A stretch of 64,000 nucleotides of DNA from JBQTHD01 sp052390275 (GTDB lineage: Bacteria > Actinomycetota > Acidimicrobiia > Acidimicrobiales > AC-14). The position numbers were made by a program, and so were the translations under genes. The stretch is from NCBI GenBank assembly GCA_052390275.1, contig JBQTHD010000023.1:1-64000 (forward strand). Direction: 5' to 3'. Below, piece after piece: positions 23,621-32,644 of this stretch. The notes beneath the pieces are model-generated. The model saw nothing but the letters and a program-made list of their open reading frames with translations, searched no databases and was not told where the DNA came from. Numbering within the stretch: the first letter of the stretch is position 1; every line of letters begins with the position of its first letter.

Positions 23621-24619
23621 ATGAGACCCTCACGACGCATCCCCCAGGTCCTTTGTGCCTCGGTGCTGGCGGTGTTGGCCCTGGGCGGCACGCCGGCGGT
23701 GCGAGCCACCGGTACCGCCGCTGCGGTCGAGGCTCCGCCTGCCCTGAACCTGAGCCTGACCGCTACCCCGGTCAACGGTGGCCCGGTGGGTGCCCCCACT
23801 GCCCTGCCGCCTGTTCCCCCCAAACTGCCCGTCCTGCTGGGTCTGCTCGAGCGCCTTCTCACACCCCTGAACCCGTCGCCGCCCACACCCCCGACCGTGC
23901 CCGGGACACCCGGTACCCCGGGCACCCCCAGCCCGTTCAACCCGTTCATCCCGGGCCCGACCCCCGGCCCGGCTCCCGCCCCCGACCGATCCACCCCGGC
24001 CCCGACCACCCCCACCCCGCGCACAGGTCCGGCGGCGTCGGCGGTCAAGGTGAGCGGCAACGCCTGCGGGCTTCGCCTGGACGGCAGCGGGTTCTCCCCC
24101 GAGCGCGACACGGTTATCACCAACGCCCACGTGGTCGCCGGTGTGGCCGAACCGGTCGTCATCGGATCCGACGGTCGGGCCCGCGCCGCCCGGGTGGTGG
24201 TCTTCGACCCGGGTCGAGACGTCGCCGTCCTGGTGGTGCCCGGGCTGGGGCAGCCGCCCATCACCCTCGCCGCGTCTGTACCGCCACAGCCGGCCACCGT
24301 CCTGGGCCACCCGCTGGGCCAGGCCGCGCTGCGGGAACTGTCAGTGACCATCGATGGTCGGCAGGTGGCCAACGTGCCGGACATCTACCGATCCGGCGTG
24401 AGGCTCCGGGAGAACCTGGTCATGCGGGGCGAGGTCCGCCAAGGCGATTCGGGCGGGGCCGTGGTCGATGGACGGGGGGCGGCGGTGGGCATGGTCTTTG
24501 CCACCGACGCCAACGTGGCCGGGCGCGCCTTTGCCATCCCCAGCGAGGATCTGGGCTTCCACCTGGCCCAACCCCGGGGCACGGCGGTCTCAACCGGCCC
24601 CTGCCTGGCCGGTTCGTAG
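23621..24619 (+). CDS. MarP-like secreted serine protease
   Basis: The 332-residue protein has a signal peptide (about 1-30), a Pro/Thr-rich linker (about 85-140) and a chymotrypsin-fold protease. The catalytic triad is visible: His in VITNAHVVAG, Asp in FDPGRDVAVLVVP and Ser in VRQGDSGGAVVD. The domain closely follows the protease of mycobacterial MarP (Rv3671c), including the NACGLRLDGSGF start and DIYRSGVRLRENLVMRGEV. MarP is normally anchored by four N-terminal helices (CvpA-like). Here these are replaced by a signal peptide and linker. A role in acid or envelope stress is inference from that relative. Confidence 0.85.
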   Translation: MRPSRRIPQVLCASVLAVLALGGTPAVRATGTAAAVEAPPALNLSLTATPVNGGPVGAPTALPPVPPKLPVLLGLLERLLTPLNPSPPTPPTVPGTPGTPGTPSPFNPFIPGPTPGPAPAPDRSTPAPTTPTPRTGPAASAVKVSGNACGLRLDGSGFSPERDTVITNAHVVAGVAEPVVIGSDGRARAARVVVFDPGRDVAVLVVPGLGQPPITLAASVPPQPATVLGHPLGQAALRELSVTIDGRQVANVPDIYRSGVRLRENLVMRGEVRQGDSGGAVVDGRGAAVGMVFATDANVAGRAFAIPSEDLGFHLAQPRGTAVSTGPCLAGS

Positions 24620-24719
24620 CCAAAGTGACCGACCCGGAGCCACCCGCTAGAAGACCCTCCACCGGCGGGGCTCCGGGGCCGATTCGAGAACCCGTTGATC
24701 GCCCTGGGCCCAACCGGGC

Positions 24720-25862
24720 ATGAGGCCTGCGAATCCGGCGGCCTCGCGGACGGCGGTCTCACCGGCCGGTCGCTCACCGGCTGGCCCCCCGCCGGTCGCC
24801 GCTCCGTCTGGTGAGGTCCGGTGCCACGATCTGAGCCTTCGCTACGGCGAGGTGGTGGCCCTCGACGGGGTCAACCTGACGGTTCCGGCCGGCTCTTTGA
24901 CCGTGTTGCTGGGCCCGTCGGGCTGTGGGAAGTCCACGCTGCTTCGCCTGATCGCCGGGTTCGACCGGCCCAAGTCGGGAACGGTGGAAGTGGGCGGTCG
25001 GGCATTGACCGGCCCGGGCCTGTGCCTGCCGCCGGAGAAGCGGGGAGTGGGGATCGTGCCCCAGGACCAGGCCCTGTTTCCTCACATGGACGTGGCCGCC
25101 AATGTCGGTTACGGCTTGAAGCGCTCCACCCCCAACGGGGCTGATCGCTTGGCACAGATGATGTCGCTGGCCGGCCTGGAGGGACTTGCCCAGCGGATGC
25201 CCCATGAGCTTTCCGGAGGCGAGCAGCAGCGGGTGGCCCTGGCCCGGGCCCTGGCTCCGGCACCGGCGGTGGTCCTGCTGGACGAACCCTTCGCCAACCT
25301 CGATGCCGCCCTCCGGGTGATGCTGCGGGCCCAGGTCCGCCAGATCCTGACCGCGGCGGGTACCACCGCGGTGGTGGTGACCCATGACCAGCAGGAGGCG
25401 CTGTCGCTGGCCGATCAGGTGGTGGTGATGCGTGAGGGTCGGGTTGTCCAGGCGGGTCCGCCGGCGGAGGTCTACCGGCGGCCGGCAGATCCCTGGGTGG
25501 CCCGGTTCGTGGGCCAGGCCAACCTGGTCATCGGGAAACTCGACGGGTCAGGGCAGGTGCAAACCAGTCTTGGATCCTGGCCGCTGGCCGGCAATCCGCC
25601 CGGCGCGCCCGGGTCGGAGGTGACGGTGCTGATCCGGCCGGAGCAGATTGGCCTTGATGCGTGGGAGGAAGCCAGCGCGGGTTCGCCCTGGGGGGTGGTG
25701 ACCAGCCTGGACTACTTCGGTCACGATTGCCTGACGGGCATCCGATGCTGGGACGGGACCGACCTGGTGGCTCGGAGCGCAGGCAGTTGGGTTCCCGGTG
25801 TGGGCGATCAGGTGGCGCTGGAAGGCCAGGGCGAAGCCCTGGCCTTCGCCCCCCCGTCCTGA
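24720..25862 (+). CDS. ABC transporter ATP-binding protein (FbpC/PotA-like)
   Basis: The 380-residue ATPase has Walker A (LLGPSGCGKSTLL), a Q loop (GIVPQDQALFPHM), the signature LSGGEQQRVALARAL, Walker B (AVVLLDEPFANLD) and the switch His (VVVTHDQQEAL), followed by a TOBE domain (VLIRPEQIGLD). This is the ferric iron / sulfate / polyamine importer class, closest in style to FbpC. No permease or binding-protein gene is nearby, so its partners are elsewhere. The first 30 residues are low-complexity, so the start could be further downstream. Confidence 0.88.
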   Translation: MRPANPAASRTAVSPAGRSPAGPPPVAAPSGEVRCHDLSLRYGEVVALDGVNLTVPAGSLTVLLGPSGCGKSTLLRLIAGFDRPKSGTVEVGGRALTGPGLCLPPEKRGVGIVPQDQALFPHMDVAANVGYGLKRSTPNGADRLAQMMSLAGLEGLAQRMPHELSGGEQQRVALARALAPAPAVVLLDEPFANLDAALRVMLRAQVRQILTAAGTTAVVVTHDQQEALSLADQVVVMREGRVVQAGPPAEVYRRPADPWVARFVGQANLVIGKLDGSGQVQTSLGSWPLAGNPPGAPGSEVTVLIRPEQIGLDAWEEASAGSPWGVVTSLDYFGHDCLTGIRCWDGTDLVARSAGSWVPGVGDQVALEGQGEALAFAPPS

Positions 25863-25909
25863 TGCCCTGCCCGTAGCGGCGCGGTCATGCCGGGGCAACG
25901 TTGCGCCGC

Positions 25910-25990
25910 TCAGGCCACGCTCAGCCGGTCAGGCCGCGCTCAGCCGGTCAGGCCGCGCTCAGCCGGTCAGGTCGCGCTCAGCCGGTCAGG
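25910..25990. repeat. 19-bp tandem repeat between convergent genes
   Basis: About four copies of TCAGCCGGTCAGGCCGCGC lie in the short gap between the ABC ATPase stop and the valS stop and run into the last codons of valS. Since the period is not a multiple of three, it is tolerated only because it is essentially non-coding. Confidence 0.9.
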
Positions 25991-28709
25991 CCAGATCCAC
26001 ATCGACCGATAGCGAGTCGCCCTCGACGGTGAGAAGTTCGGCCACGCAACCGGCATCGCTGATCTCGATCTGAGCCGCCCCCACCGCCGCCAGCGTGGCG
26101 GGGGGAGCGCTGACCCGGAGGCAGGCGACGGGAGCCCGCATGGAGGTCTTGGCCGCCGCCTTGGCCCGGCGGACCTCGCCCAGGATTTCCGCCGCCACCG
26201 ACAGCACCTCGGGGTCGCCCGCCTGACCGCCGGCCCCGCGGGTCGCCTCTTCGATCTCGCTTCGCGAGGGCCAGGCCGAGCGGTGCACCGAGCCCTCCTG
26301 CCACCACGACCACACCTCCTCGGTCACGAAGGGCAGAAAGGGGGCAAAAAGCCGGACGATGACCGACAGGCTGAGAGCCAGGGTGCTTCGAGCCGACGCC
26401 GCGCCGGCCGGGCCATGGGCGCCGTAGGCCCGGCCCTTGACCAGTTCCAGGTAGTCGTCACAGAAGGACCAGAAAAAGGTCTCGGTTCGCTCGAGGGCTC
26501 GGGCGTAGTCGTAGGCGTCGAAGGCGGCGGTGGCCTCGTCGACCACCACCGCCAGGCGAGCGAGCAGGGCCCGGTCCAGGGGCCAGACCTCCCGCTTGTC
26601 GGACCCCACCGCCCCTTCCGCCTGGTCACCTTCGGCCAGGCGGCCCTCGCTCTCGCCCTCTTGTCCCCCGGCGACGTGGCCCAACACGAACTTGCTGGCG
26701 TTGAGGAGCTTGATGGCCAGGCGCCGACCCACTCGCATCTGGGCCTCGTCGAAGGCGGTATCGACTCCGGGACGCCCGCTGGCCGCCCAGTAGCGGGCCC
26801 CGTCGGCGCCGTGGGTCTCCAGCAGCGCCAGGGGAGTGAGGGCGTTGCCCGTGGACTTGCCCATCTTCTTGCGATCGGGGTCGAGCACCCACCCGGAGAT
26901 GGCAGCGTTGGTCCAGGGGAGCGAGTCGTGCTCCAGGTGGGCCCGCACCGCGGTGGCAAACAACCAGGTCCGGATGATCTCGTGGGCCTGGGGCCGCAAG
27001 TCCATGGGGAACACCCGGGAGAAAAGGTCCGGGTCGTCCTCCCATCCGCCGGCCACCTGGGGGGTGAGCGACGAGGTGGCCCAGGTGTCCATGACGTCGG
27101 GATCGGCGCTGAACCCGCCAGGGCGGTCCCGCTGGTCGGCCCGGTAGCCCGCGGGGACGTCCGACGACGGGTCCACCGGCAGGTCCGACTCGTCGGGAAG
27201 CAGCGGGCCGTCCCGGTCCACGCTGCCGTCGGGTCGCACCGGGTACCACACCGGGAAGGGAACACCGAAGAATCGCTGCCGACTGATGAGCCAGTCCCCG
27301 TTGAGGCCCTGGACCCAGGACTCGTAGCGGGCCCGCATCCACCCGGGATGCCAGGCCAACTCCCGACCCCGTTCAAGTAGTTGCGGGCGGTGGTCCATGG
27401 TGGCGATGAACCACTGCCGGCTGGTGACGATCTCGAGGGGCCTGTCTCCCCGTTCGTAGAACTTCACCGGGTGGGTGATGGGCTTGGGCTCGCCCTCCAT
27501 CTCACCGCTGGCCGCCAGGTGCTCGACCATGATCCGGCGGGCCCCGGCCACCGTTGTCCCCACCAGGCGGGGCCAGGGCGATCCGGGAGCGAACTCGGCC
27601 GGCGGGTCGGCCAGTATCCGGCCATCGCGCCCGAGGATGGCCCGGGTGGCCAGGCGCAGTTCCCGCCACCAGATGACGTCGGTCAGGTCCCCGAAGGTGC
27701 AGACCATGGCCGCCCCGGTCCCCTTGGTGGGGTCGGCCAGGGGGTGGGGCAATATCGGCACCGCCACTCCGAAGGCGGGCGTGGTGGCCGTGCCGCCAAA
27801 TAGTGGCTGGTAGCGGGCATCGTCGGGGTGGGCCACCACTGCCACGCAGGCCGCCAGCAACTCCGGTCGGGTGGTGTCCACCTCGATGCTGCGGGCCGGG
27901 TCCGGGTCGCCCCCGCCGGTCGCACCGCCGCCGGTCGCGCCGCCGCCTGCCGTATCGGTCGCGGGCGGGGCCACGGAGAACCGCAACCGGTGGTAGGCGC
28001 CCGGGCGCTCCCGATCCTCCAACTCCGCCTGGGCCACCGCCGTCTGGTAGTCGACGTCCCACAGGGTGGGGGCTTCGGACTGGTAGGCCTGGCCTCGGGC
28101 CAACATGCGCAGGAAGGCCCGCTGGGACACCCGTCGGGCTGCCTCGCCCACCGTGGTGTAGGTCAGCGACCAGTCCACCGAAAGGCCGAGTGTTCTCCAC
28201 AGGTCCTCGAAGGCCACCTCGTCGGCCGCCGTCAACTCGCGGCAGAGGGCGACGAAGTTCGGCCGCGACACCGCCACCGGCACCGCCGGAGGGGGGACGG
28301 GCGGAGTGAAGGTGGGATCGAAGGGGAGCGAGGAGTCGCAGCGGATGCCGTAGTAGTTCTGCACCCGACGTTCGGTGGGCAGGCCGTTGTCGTCCCAACC
28401 CATTGGATAGAAGACCTCCCGGCCCCGCATCCGCTGGTAGCGGGCCACCGTGTCGGTGTGGGTGTAGCTGAACACGTGGCCCACGTGCAGTGATCCGCTG
28501 GCCGTGGGGGGAGGGGTGTCGATGGAGAAGACCCGCTCCCGCGGAGCCGAGCGTTCGAACCGGTAGGTGCCCTCGGCCTCCCATCGCGCCGACCACTTCG
28601 CCTCCAGTCCTTCGAGGGTGGGCTTCTCCGGCAAATCGAGCGCCCGCTGAAGCGGGGAGAGCACCCCCTCGGGTTGGTTGGGCGGAGCAAGAGGCAGGTC
28701 GGAAGGCAT
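25986..28709 (-). CDS. valS: Valyl-tRNA synthetase
   Basis: The 907-residue class I synthetase shows the HIGH-type motif (TASGSLHVGHVFSYTHTD), Rossmann and editing parts (FYPMGWDDNGLPTERRVQNY, STRPE-like VDTTRPELLAACVAVV), a KMSKS-type motif (RKKMGKSTGNALTP) and an anticodon-binding C-terminus. It charges tRNA-Val with ATP. A Gly/Ala-rich insertion (GGGATGGGATGGGD) lies in the editing domain and is lineage-specific. The C-terminal coiled coil of many bacterial ValRS proteins is short or absent. Start is ATG 28709. The gene is divergent from cysS, with 21 bases between the two starts. Confidence 0.95.
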   Translation of the reverse strand: MPSDLPLAPPNQPEGVLSPLQRALDLPEKPTLEGLEAKWSARWEAEGTYRFERSAPRERVFSIDTPPPTASGSLHVGHVFSYTHTDTVARYQRMRGREVFYPMGWDDNGLPTERRVQNYYGIRCDSSLPFDPTFTPPVPPPAVPVAVSRPNFVALCRELTAADEVAFEDLWRTLGLSVDWSLTYTTVGEAARRVSQRAFLRMLARGQAYQSEAPTLWDVDYQTAVAQAELEDRERPGAYHRLRFSVAPPATDTAGGGATGGGATGGGDPDPARSIEVDTTRPELLAACVAVVAHPDDARYQPLFGGTATTPAFGVAVPILPHPLADPTKGTGAAMVCTFGDLTDVIWWRELRLATRAILGRDGRILADPPAEFAPGSPWPRLVGTTVAGARRIMVEHLAASGEMEGEPKPITHPVKFYERGDRPLEIVTSRQWFIATMDHRPQLLERGRELAWHPGWMRARYESWVQGLNGDWLISRQRFFGVPFPVWYPVRPDGSVDRDGPLLPDESDLPVDPSSDVPAGYRADQRDRPGGFSADPDVMDTWATSSLTPQVAGGWEDDPDLFSRVFPMDLRPQAHEIIRTWLFATAVRAHLEHDSLPWTNAAISGWVLDPDRKKMGKSTGNALTPLALLETHGADGARYWAASGRPGVDTAFDEAQMRVGRRLAIKLLNASKFVLGHVAGGQEGESEGRLAEGDQAEGAVGSDKREVWPLDRALLARLAVVVDEATAAFDAYDYARALERTETFFWSFCDDYLELVKGRAYGAHGPAGAASARSTLALSLSVIVRLFAPFLPFVTEEVWSWWQEGSVHRSAWPSRSEIEEATRGAGGQAGDPEVLSVAAEILGEVRRAKAAAKTSMRAPVACLRVSAPPATLAAVGAAQIEISDAGCVAELLTVEGDSLSVDVDLA

Positions 28710-28730
28710 GGCGCAGGTACGGTAACCCCG

Positions 28731-30158
28731 GTGCTGGCGCTCTACGACACCGGACGCGGCCGGACGGCCGAGTTGGTCAGCCCCGGCAGGGGGGCCAACG
28801 CCCCCTTCTCCATGTACGTCTGCGGGCCCACCGTCTACGACGTCCCCCACATCGGCCACGGCCGGTTCGCCCTGGTCTTCGATGTCCTGCGCCGGTATCT
28901 GGAGTTCTCCGGTCAGCCGGTACGGCACGTTTCCAATGTCACCGACATCGACGACAACATCATCCGCCGGGCGGCCGAACGAGGCGTTGCGGCGGCCGAA
29001 CTGGCCATCACCTACGAGCAGTCCTGGTGGGCTGCGGTCGATGCCCTGGGCGTGGCCCGGCCTCACGTCGCCCCCCGGGCGACGGAGTACGTGGAGCCCA
29101 TGGTGGCTCTGGTGTCGCGCCTGATGTCGGCCGGTGCGGCCTATGAAACCGGCGACGGTGTCTACCTGTCCACCGACAAGGTCCCGGGCTACGGCCTGCT
29201 GGCTCGCCAGAGCCTCGACAGCCTGAGATGCGGGGCCAGGGTGGTGGCCGACGCGGCCAAGAGATCTCCGCTGGACTTCGCCCTTTGGAAGCTGGCCAAG
29301 CCGGGGGAGCCCAGTTGGCCATCGCCATGGGGGGCCGGCCGGCCGGGATGGCACACCGAGTGCGTCGTCATGTCCCTGGATCTGCTGGGTGAGGGCTTCG
29401 ACCTCCATGGTGGCGGTGCGGACCTGGCCTTTCCCCATCACGAGAACGAGCGGGCTCAGGCGGTGGCCGACGGTTGCCAGTTCGCCCGGCACTGGGCCCA
29501 CAACGGCTTCGTGGAGGTGGGGGGCGAGAAAATGTCCAAGTCCCTGAACAACTTCACCAGCCTCACCGACCTGTTGGCATCCACCGACGGGCGGGCCTAC
29601 CGGGTGGTGGTGTTGGGGGCCCACTACCGGGCGCCGGTGGAGGTGACCCGGCGAACCCTGGAGGCTGCGACGGCCACACTGGCCGGCTTCGACCAGGTTC
29701 TGCGTCGCCTCGGCCAGGCTGGAATCGCCGCCGACGACCCCGGCGGGGCCGGGTTCGCGGTGGCCGGGAGCCCGGCCGAGGCAGCGGCGGGTCGGGTGAC
29801 CGTCCCGCTGATGGATCGGTTCCTTGCCGCCATGGACGACGACCTCGACACCCCGGCGGCGCTGGCGGTGATGGCCGAGGCCCGCCGCCAGGCCAACTCC
29901 GCCCTCGATGCCGGCGACGGGGCGGGGGCGGCCGCCGCCGGGAGGGCACTGGTGGAGATGGCCCGGGCGGTGGGCCTTCCGCTGGGCACGGTGGAGGAAG
30001 CCCCGCCGTCGGAGGTGGAGGCCCTGGCCGTCCGCCGCCAGGCCGCCCGGTCCGGCCGGGACTTCGCCGCTGCCGACGCCCTCCGCCAGGAGTTGGCCGC
30101 GGCCGGCTGGACGGTGGAGGACACCGCCTCGGGCCCTCGCCTTCACCGCCACCGCTGA
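28731..30158 (+). CDS. cysS: Cysteinyl-tRNA synthetase
   Basis: The 475-residue enzyme starts at GTG 28731 and shows the zinc/HIGH region (MYVCGPTVYDVPHIGHGR), zinc ligands in GWHTECVVMSLDLL and AFPHHENERAQA, and KMSKSLNNFTSL. It attaches cysteine to tRNA-Cys. A longer frame from 28674 would overlap valS and is not needed. Only 21 bases separate it from valS, so the two promoters must overlap or lie inside the coding sequences. Confidence 0.95.
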   Translation: MLALYDTGRGRTAELVSPGRGANAPFSMYVCGPTVYDVPHIGHGRFALVFDVLRRYLEFSGQPVRHVSNVTDIDDNIIRRAAERGVAAAELAITYEQSWWAAVDALGVARPHVAPRATEYVEPMVALVSRLMSAGAAYETGDGVYLSTDKVPGYGLLARQSLDSLRCGARVVADAAKRSPLDFALWKLAKPGEPSWPSPWGAGRPGWHTECVVMSLDLLGEGFDLHGGGADLAFPHHENERAQAVADGCQFARHWAHNGFVEVGGEKMSKSLNNFTSLTDLLASTDGRAYRVVVLGAHYRAPVEVTRRTLEAATATLAGFDQVLRRLGQAGIAADDPGGAGFAVAGSPAEAAAGRVTVPLMDRFLAAMDDDLDTPAALAVMAEARRQANSALDAGDGAGAAAAGRALVEMARAVGLPLGTVEEAPPSEVEALAVRRQAARSGRDFAAADALRQELAAAGWTVEDTASGPRLHRHR

Positions 30159-30340
30159 TCACCGCCCCGACTGGGGAGCGTTTTCCCACCGGGTCGAGCC
30201 TGGGTGATGACGGGAGGCGGGAGCGCTGGTAGCGTTCCGGCGGGGGAATTGGCACCCGCACGGCACGACCAGTCCTTGTTCGGTCCGGCTATTGGCTGTC
30301 CCCTTCATCTGCAGGCTCATCAAGAAGGGGGATCGCCATC

Positions 30341-30541
30341 GTGGCGACCGGAACGGTCAAATGGTTCAACGCCGACAAGGGCTTCGGGTTCATCTCGCAG
30401 TCCGACGGTGCCGACGTATTCGTGCACTTCAGTGCTATCCAGAAGCAGGGGTACCGCACGCTTGAAGAGGGCGAGAACGTAGAGTTCGAGGTTCAGCAGG
30501 GCCCCAAGGGCCTACAGGCGGCCAACGTCCGCTCGGTCTAA
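30341..30541 (+). CDS. Cold-shock domain protein
   Basis: The 66-residue protein is a full CspA-type beta barrel with RNP1 (KGFGFISQSDG) and RNP2 (DVFVHFSAI), which binds single-stranded RNA or DNA. The GTG start follows AAGAAGGGGGAT. A leader of up to about 180 bases upstream may carry cold-responsive regulation, as in other csp genes, though no structure is certain. A strong terminator hairpin follows. Confidence 0.95.
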   Translation: MATGTVKWFNADKGFGFISQSDGADVFVHFSAIQKQGYRTLEEGENVEFEVQQGPKGLQAANVRSV

Positions 30542-30596
30542 AGCCGTCTGCAGCACCAACCAGCGTCACTTCAAGCAGGGCTGTTTCAGGAAGTAT

Positions 30597-30635
30597 CGAT
30601 CGGGCCGTCCCATCAGGGGCGGCCCGATCGGCTTT
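30597..30635 (+). terminator. Rho-independent terminator after the csp gene
   Basis: CGATCGGGCCG pairs with CGGCCCGATCG around a short CCCATCAGGGG apex. It is the most stable hairpin in the neighbourhood and lies 56 bases after the cold-shock stop codon, with a short CTTTC tail. Confidence 0.8.
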
Positions 30636-30718
30636 CGATGGGTTCTTCTGCTGTCGGCGCTGTTTCGGTCGATCGCAAGGCGGTGAGGCCTGCTGATTCC
30701 TTTGGAGCTCGCAAGGCA

Positions 30719-31120
30719 CTACCAGAGGATGCGAACGTCCCCGACGCTGGCGGCAATGGCTTTCAGGCGCCGGTCCCTGGTGACCAAAGGGACTCGAAGC
30801 TCGGCGGCGGTTGCATAGATCAATCGGTCGGCGGGGTCGGCGTGGAACGTCTTTGCATCGAAACTGCCAGCCCGGGCCGCGCCGGCGGGAGACAGCGGCG
30901 CCTGCTCAACCCTCTCGTCGGCGAACAGGTGGGTTGTCCACAGCCCGATCGGGCGGTCCAGGCCGATTCGGCCCTTACGAACCAGCGTGGCCACCTCCCA
31001 GCAGGACACCGGGCTTATTAGTACGACAGACGCCTGAGAAATGGCGGTGGCGGCCTCGGCGGAGAGCAGGCCGCCTCCGGCTTTCCACCACAACAGAGCG
31101 TGGGTGTCGAGCAGGATCAC
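30719..31120 (-). CDS. VapC-type PIN-domain toxin
   Basis: The 133-residue PIN domain has the first acidic site in MILLDTHALLWW, Glu in ISPVSCWEVATLVRKGRI, and two Asp in FHADPADRLIYATA and LVTRDRRL. It belongs to the ribonuclease toxins of VapBC systems. Its start overlaps the antitoxin stop by four bases. The four acidic residues needed for magnesium binding are intact, so it is probably functional. Confidence 0.9.
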   Translation of the reverse strand: MILLDTHALLWWKAGGGLLSAEAATAISQASVVLISPVSCWEVATLVRKGRIGLDRPIGLWTTHLFADERVEQAPLSPAGAARAGSFDAKTFHADPADRLIYATAAELRVPLVTRDRRLKAIAASVGDVRILW

Positions 31121-31356
31121 GGTTCGGCCTCGGCCTCCCAGGTCTCGCCGGTGCTGAAGTAGGCCTCGTCGTCATCATGGAGGAGGGTGACGCTTCCCAT
31201 CAGTGATATCGGCGGGTCGTCCTCGAGGGGCATCAACCGGGCGATCGGTTTTCCCCTTTTAGTGACCACCACGGTGACCCGTTCGGCAGCCACTTCGTCG
31301 AGGAGGGCCAGGCACTGCTGCTTGAAGGTGCTGGCCATCACGACTTTGGAAATCAA
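31117..31356 (-). CDS. Phd/YefM-type antitoxin
   Basis: The 79-residue product has the Phd/YefM fold signature: ASTFKQQCLALLDEVAAERV, then TVVVTKRGKPIARLMPLE, with an acidic C-terminal tail (HDDDEAYFSTGETWEAEAEP) that would wrap the toxin. It precedes and overlaps the PIN toxin gene, so it is the cognate antitoxin and probably the autorepressor. The start is a TTG at 31356 or an ATG at 31338. Confidence 0.88.
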   Translation of the reverse strand: MISKVVMASTFKQQCLALLDEVAAERVTVVVTKRGKPIARLMPLEDDPPISLMGSVTLLHDDDEAYFSTGETWEAEAEP

Positions 31357-31395
31357 CGCTGTCTCCCTTCACCCCTGAAGCATCAGCCACATTCT

Positions 31396-31456
31396 ATGTC
31401 CATGGATGGTGGCCATGGACATGTTGCCCATGGCCATGTTGCCCGAAGGATGAGGA
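31396..31456. repeat. Short CATGG-rich direct repeats
   Basis: The 180-base gap between the antitoxin and the alcohol dehydrogenase holds CCATGGACATGTTGC and CCATGGCCATGTTGC in tandem (15-bp step), with further CCATGG palindromes just upstream. No gene is visible. Part of this may regulate the vapBC-like unit. Confidence 0.6.
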
Positions 31457-31537
31457 CCTCCTTCAACGCAACGGCCCGTTCAACGGAGGGTTCCAGGTCC
31501 CCCACACCCGGGCCATCCACACGGCGTGGTGGTCCAG

Positions 31538-32644
31538 TCAGTAGACGATGACCGTTCGGGCCACCTCGCCCGCGGTCATGGCGGTAAAGGCCTCATTGAC
31601 CTGGTCCAAGGTGACCCGGCGCGAGACCAACTCGTCGAGTTTCAACTGGCCCGCCCGGTACATCTCCACCAGTCGGGGGATGTCACGGCGGATGTCAGCC
31701 GACCCGAACCAGCACCCGGAGATCGATTTCTCCGCCAGGATCACCCCCAGCAGGGCGGGAAGGCTGATCATGGTCTCCAGCCCGGGGAGTCCGACCAGCA
31801 CGCACTGGCCTCCCCGGCGTGTCATCTCCACCGCCTGGTGAATGGTCGTCTCTGAGCCAATGGCTTCGAAGGCCACATCCGCCCCACGCTGACCGGTCAG
31901 GTCGCGGACGGCGGCCACCGGGTCCCCGGCGGTGGCGTCGACCAGATCGGTGGCGCCCAGCCGGGCGGCCAGGTCCAGTTTGGAGGCGTGGATATCCACG
32001 GCCACTATTCGCTCGGCCTGGGCGATTCGGGCCCCCTGGACGACGTTGAGGCCGACTCCGCCGCAGCCGATCACCACTACCGAGTCGCCCGGGCGAATGC
32101 GGGCGGTGTTGAGAGCGGCCCCCACCCCGGTCAGGACCGCGCACCCGAGCAGAGCGGCCACGCTCAGGTCCAGGTCGGACGGAACCTTTACCGCTCCGAT
32201 GGCGGGAATGACCGTCGACTCGGTGAAGGTGCCCACCCCTTCCATCTGGAAGAGGTCGGCCCCGTCAAGTCGCAGGCGGGGTGTGCCATCGAGCAGGCCC
32301 CCGGAGAACAAGACCGCATCGGCCTGGACGCACAGTTGCGGTTGACCCCGGCAGCAGAAGAAGCAGCTTCGGCACTGGGGGACCCAGGAGATGACCACGT
32401 GGTCGCCGGGAGCCAGGCCGGTGACACCGTCACCAACACGCTCGATGATGCCGGCACCTTCGTGACCCAAAACCGCGGGCAAAGGCATAGGCAACACCCC
32501 GTCGCGCATGGAAAGGTCGGAGTGGCAGACCCCCGTGGCCGCCATTCGCACCTGGACCTCGCCGAATCGCGGCGGTACGACCTCCACGCCGTCGCACAGG
32601 TCCAGCGGCCCCCCCAGCCGGCGCAACACCGCCGCTCGGGTCAT
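31538..32644 (-). CDS. Zinc-dependent alcohol dehydrogenase (class III-like)
   Basis: The 368-residue medium-chain dehydrogenase has the catalytic zinc region (GVCHSDLSMRDG, GHEGAGIIERVG), the structural zinc cysteines (CRSCFFCCRGQPQLC), the Rossmann loop VVIGCGGVGLNVVQGA and VLVGLPG near the end. It oxidises alcohols or aldehyde adducts with NAD or a bound nicotinoprotein cofactor. Subclass is not certain. The ATG at 32644 overlaps the stop of the preceding small membrane protein gene by four bases. Confidence 0.92.
   Translation of the reverse strand: MTRAAVLRRLGGPLDLCDGVEVVPPRFGEVQVRMAATGVCHSDLSMRDGVLPMPLPAVLGHEGAGIIERVGDGVTGLAPGDHVVISWVPQCRSCFFCCRGQPQLCVQADAVLFSGGLLDGTPRLRLDGADLFQMEGVGTFTESTVIPAIGAVKVPSDLDLSVAALLGCAVLTGVGAALNTARIRPGDSVVVIGCGGVGLNVVQGARIAQAERIVAVDIHASKLDLAARLGATDLVDATAGDPVAAVRDLTGQRGADVAFEAIGSETTIHQAVEMTRRGGQCVLVGLPGLETMISLPALLGVILAEKSISGCWFGSADIRRDIPRLVEMYRAGQLKLDELVSRRVTLDQVNEAFTAMTAGEVARTVIVY

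Noticed and set aside
23179..24723. Plus-strand frame of 514 codons over the MarP-like protease
   Set aside because: Different frame from the protease, Pro/Arg/Gly-rich and without motifs.
25986..30152. Minus-strand frame of 1388 codons extending valS upstream across cysS
   Set aside because: The part beyond 28709 is antisense to cysS and shows no protein motif. Open frames of this length are common in high-GC DNA.
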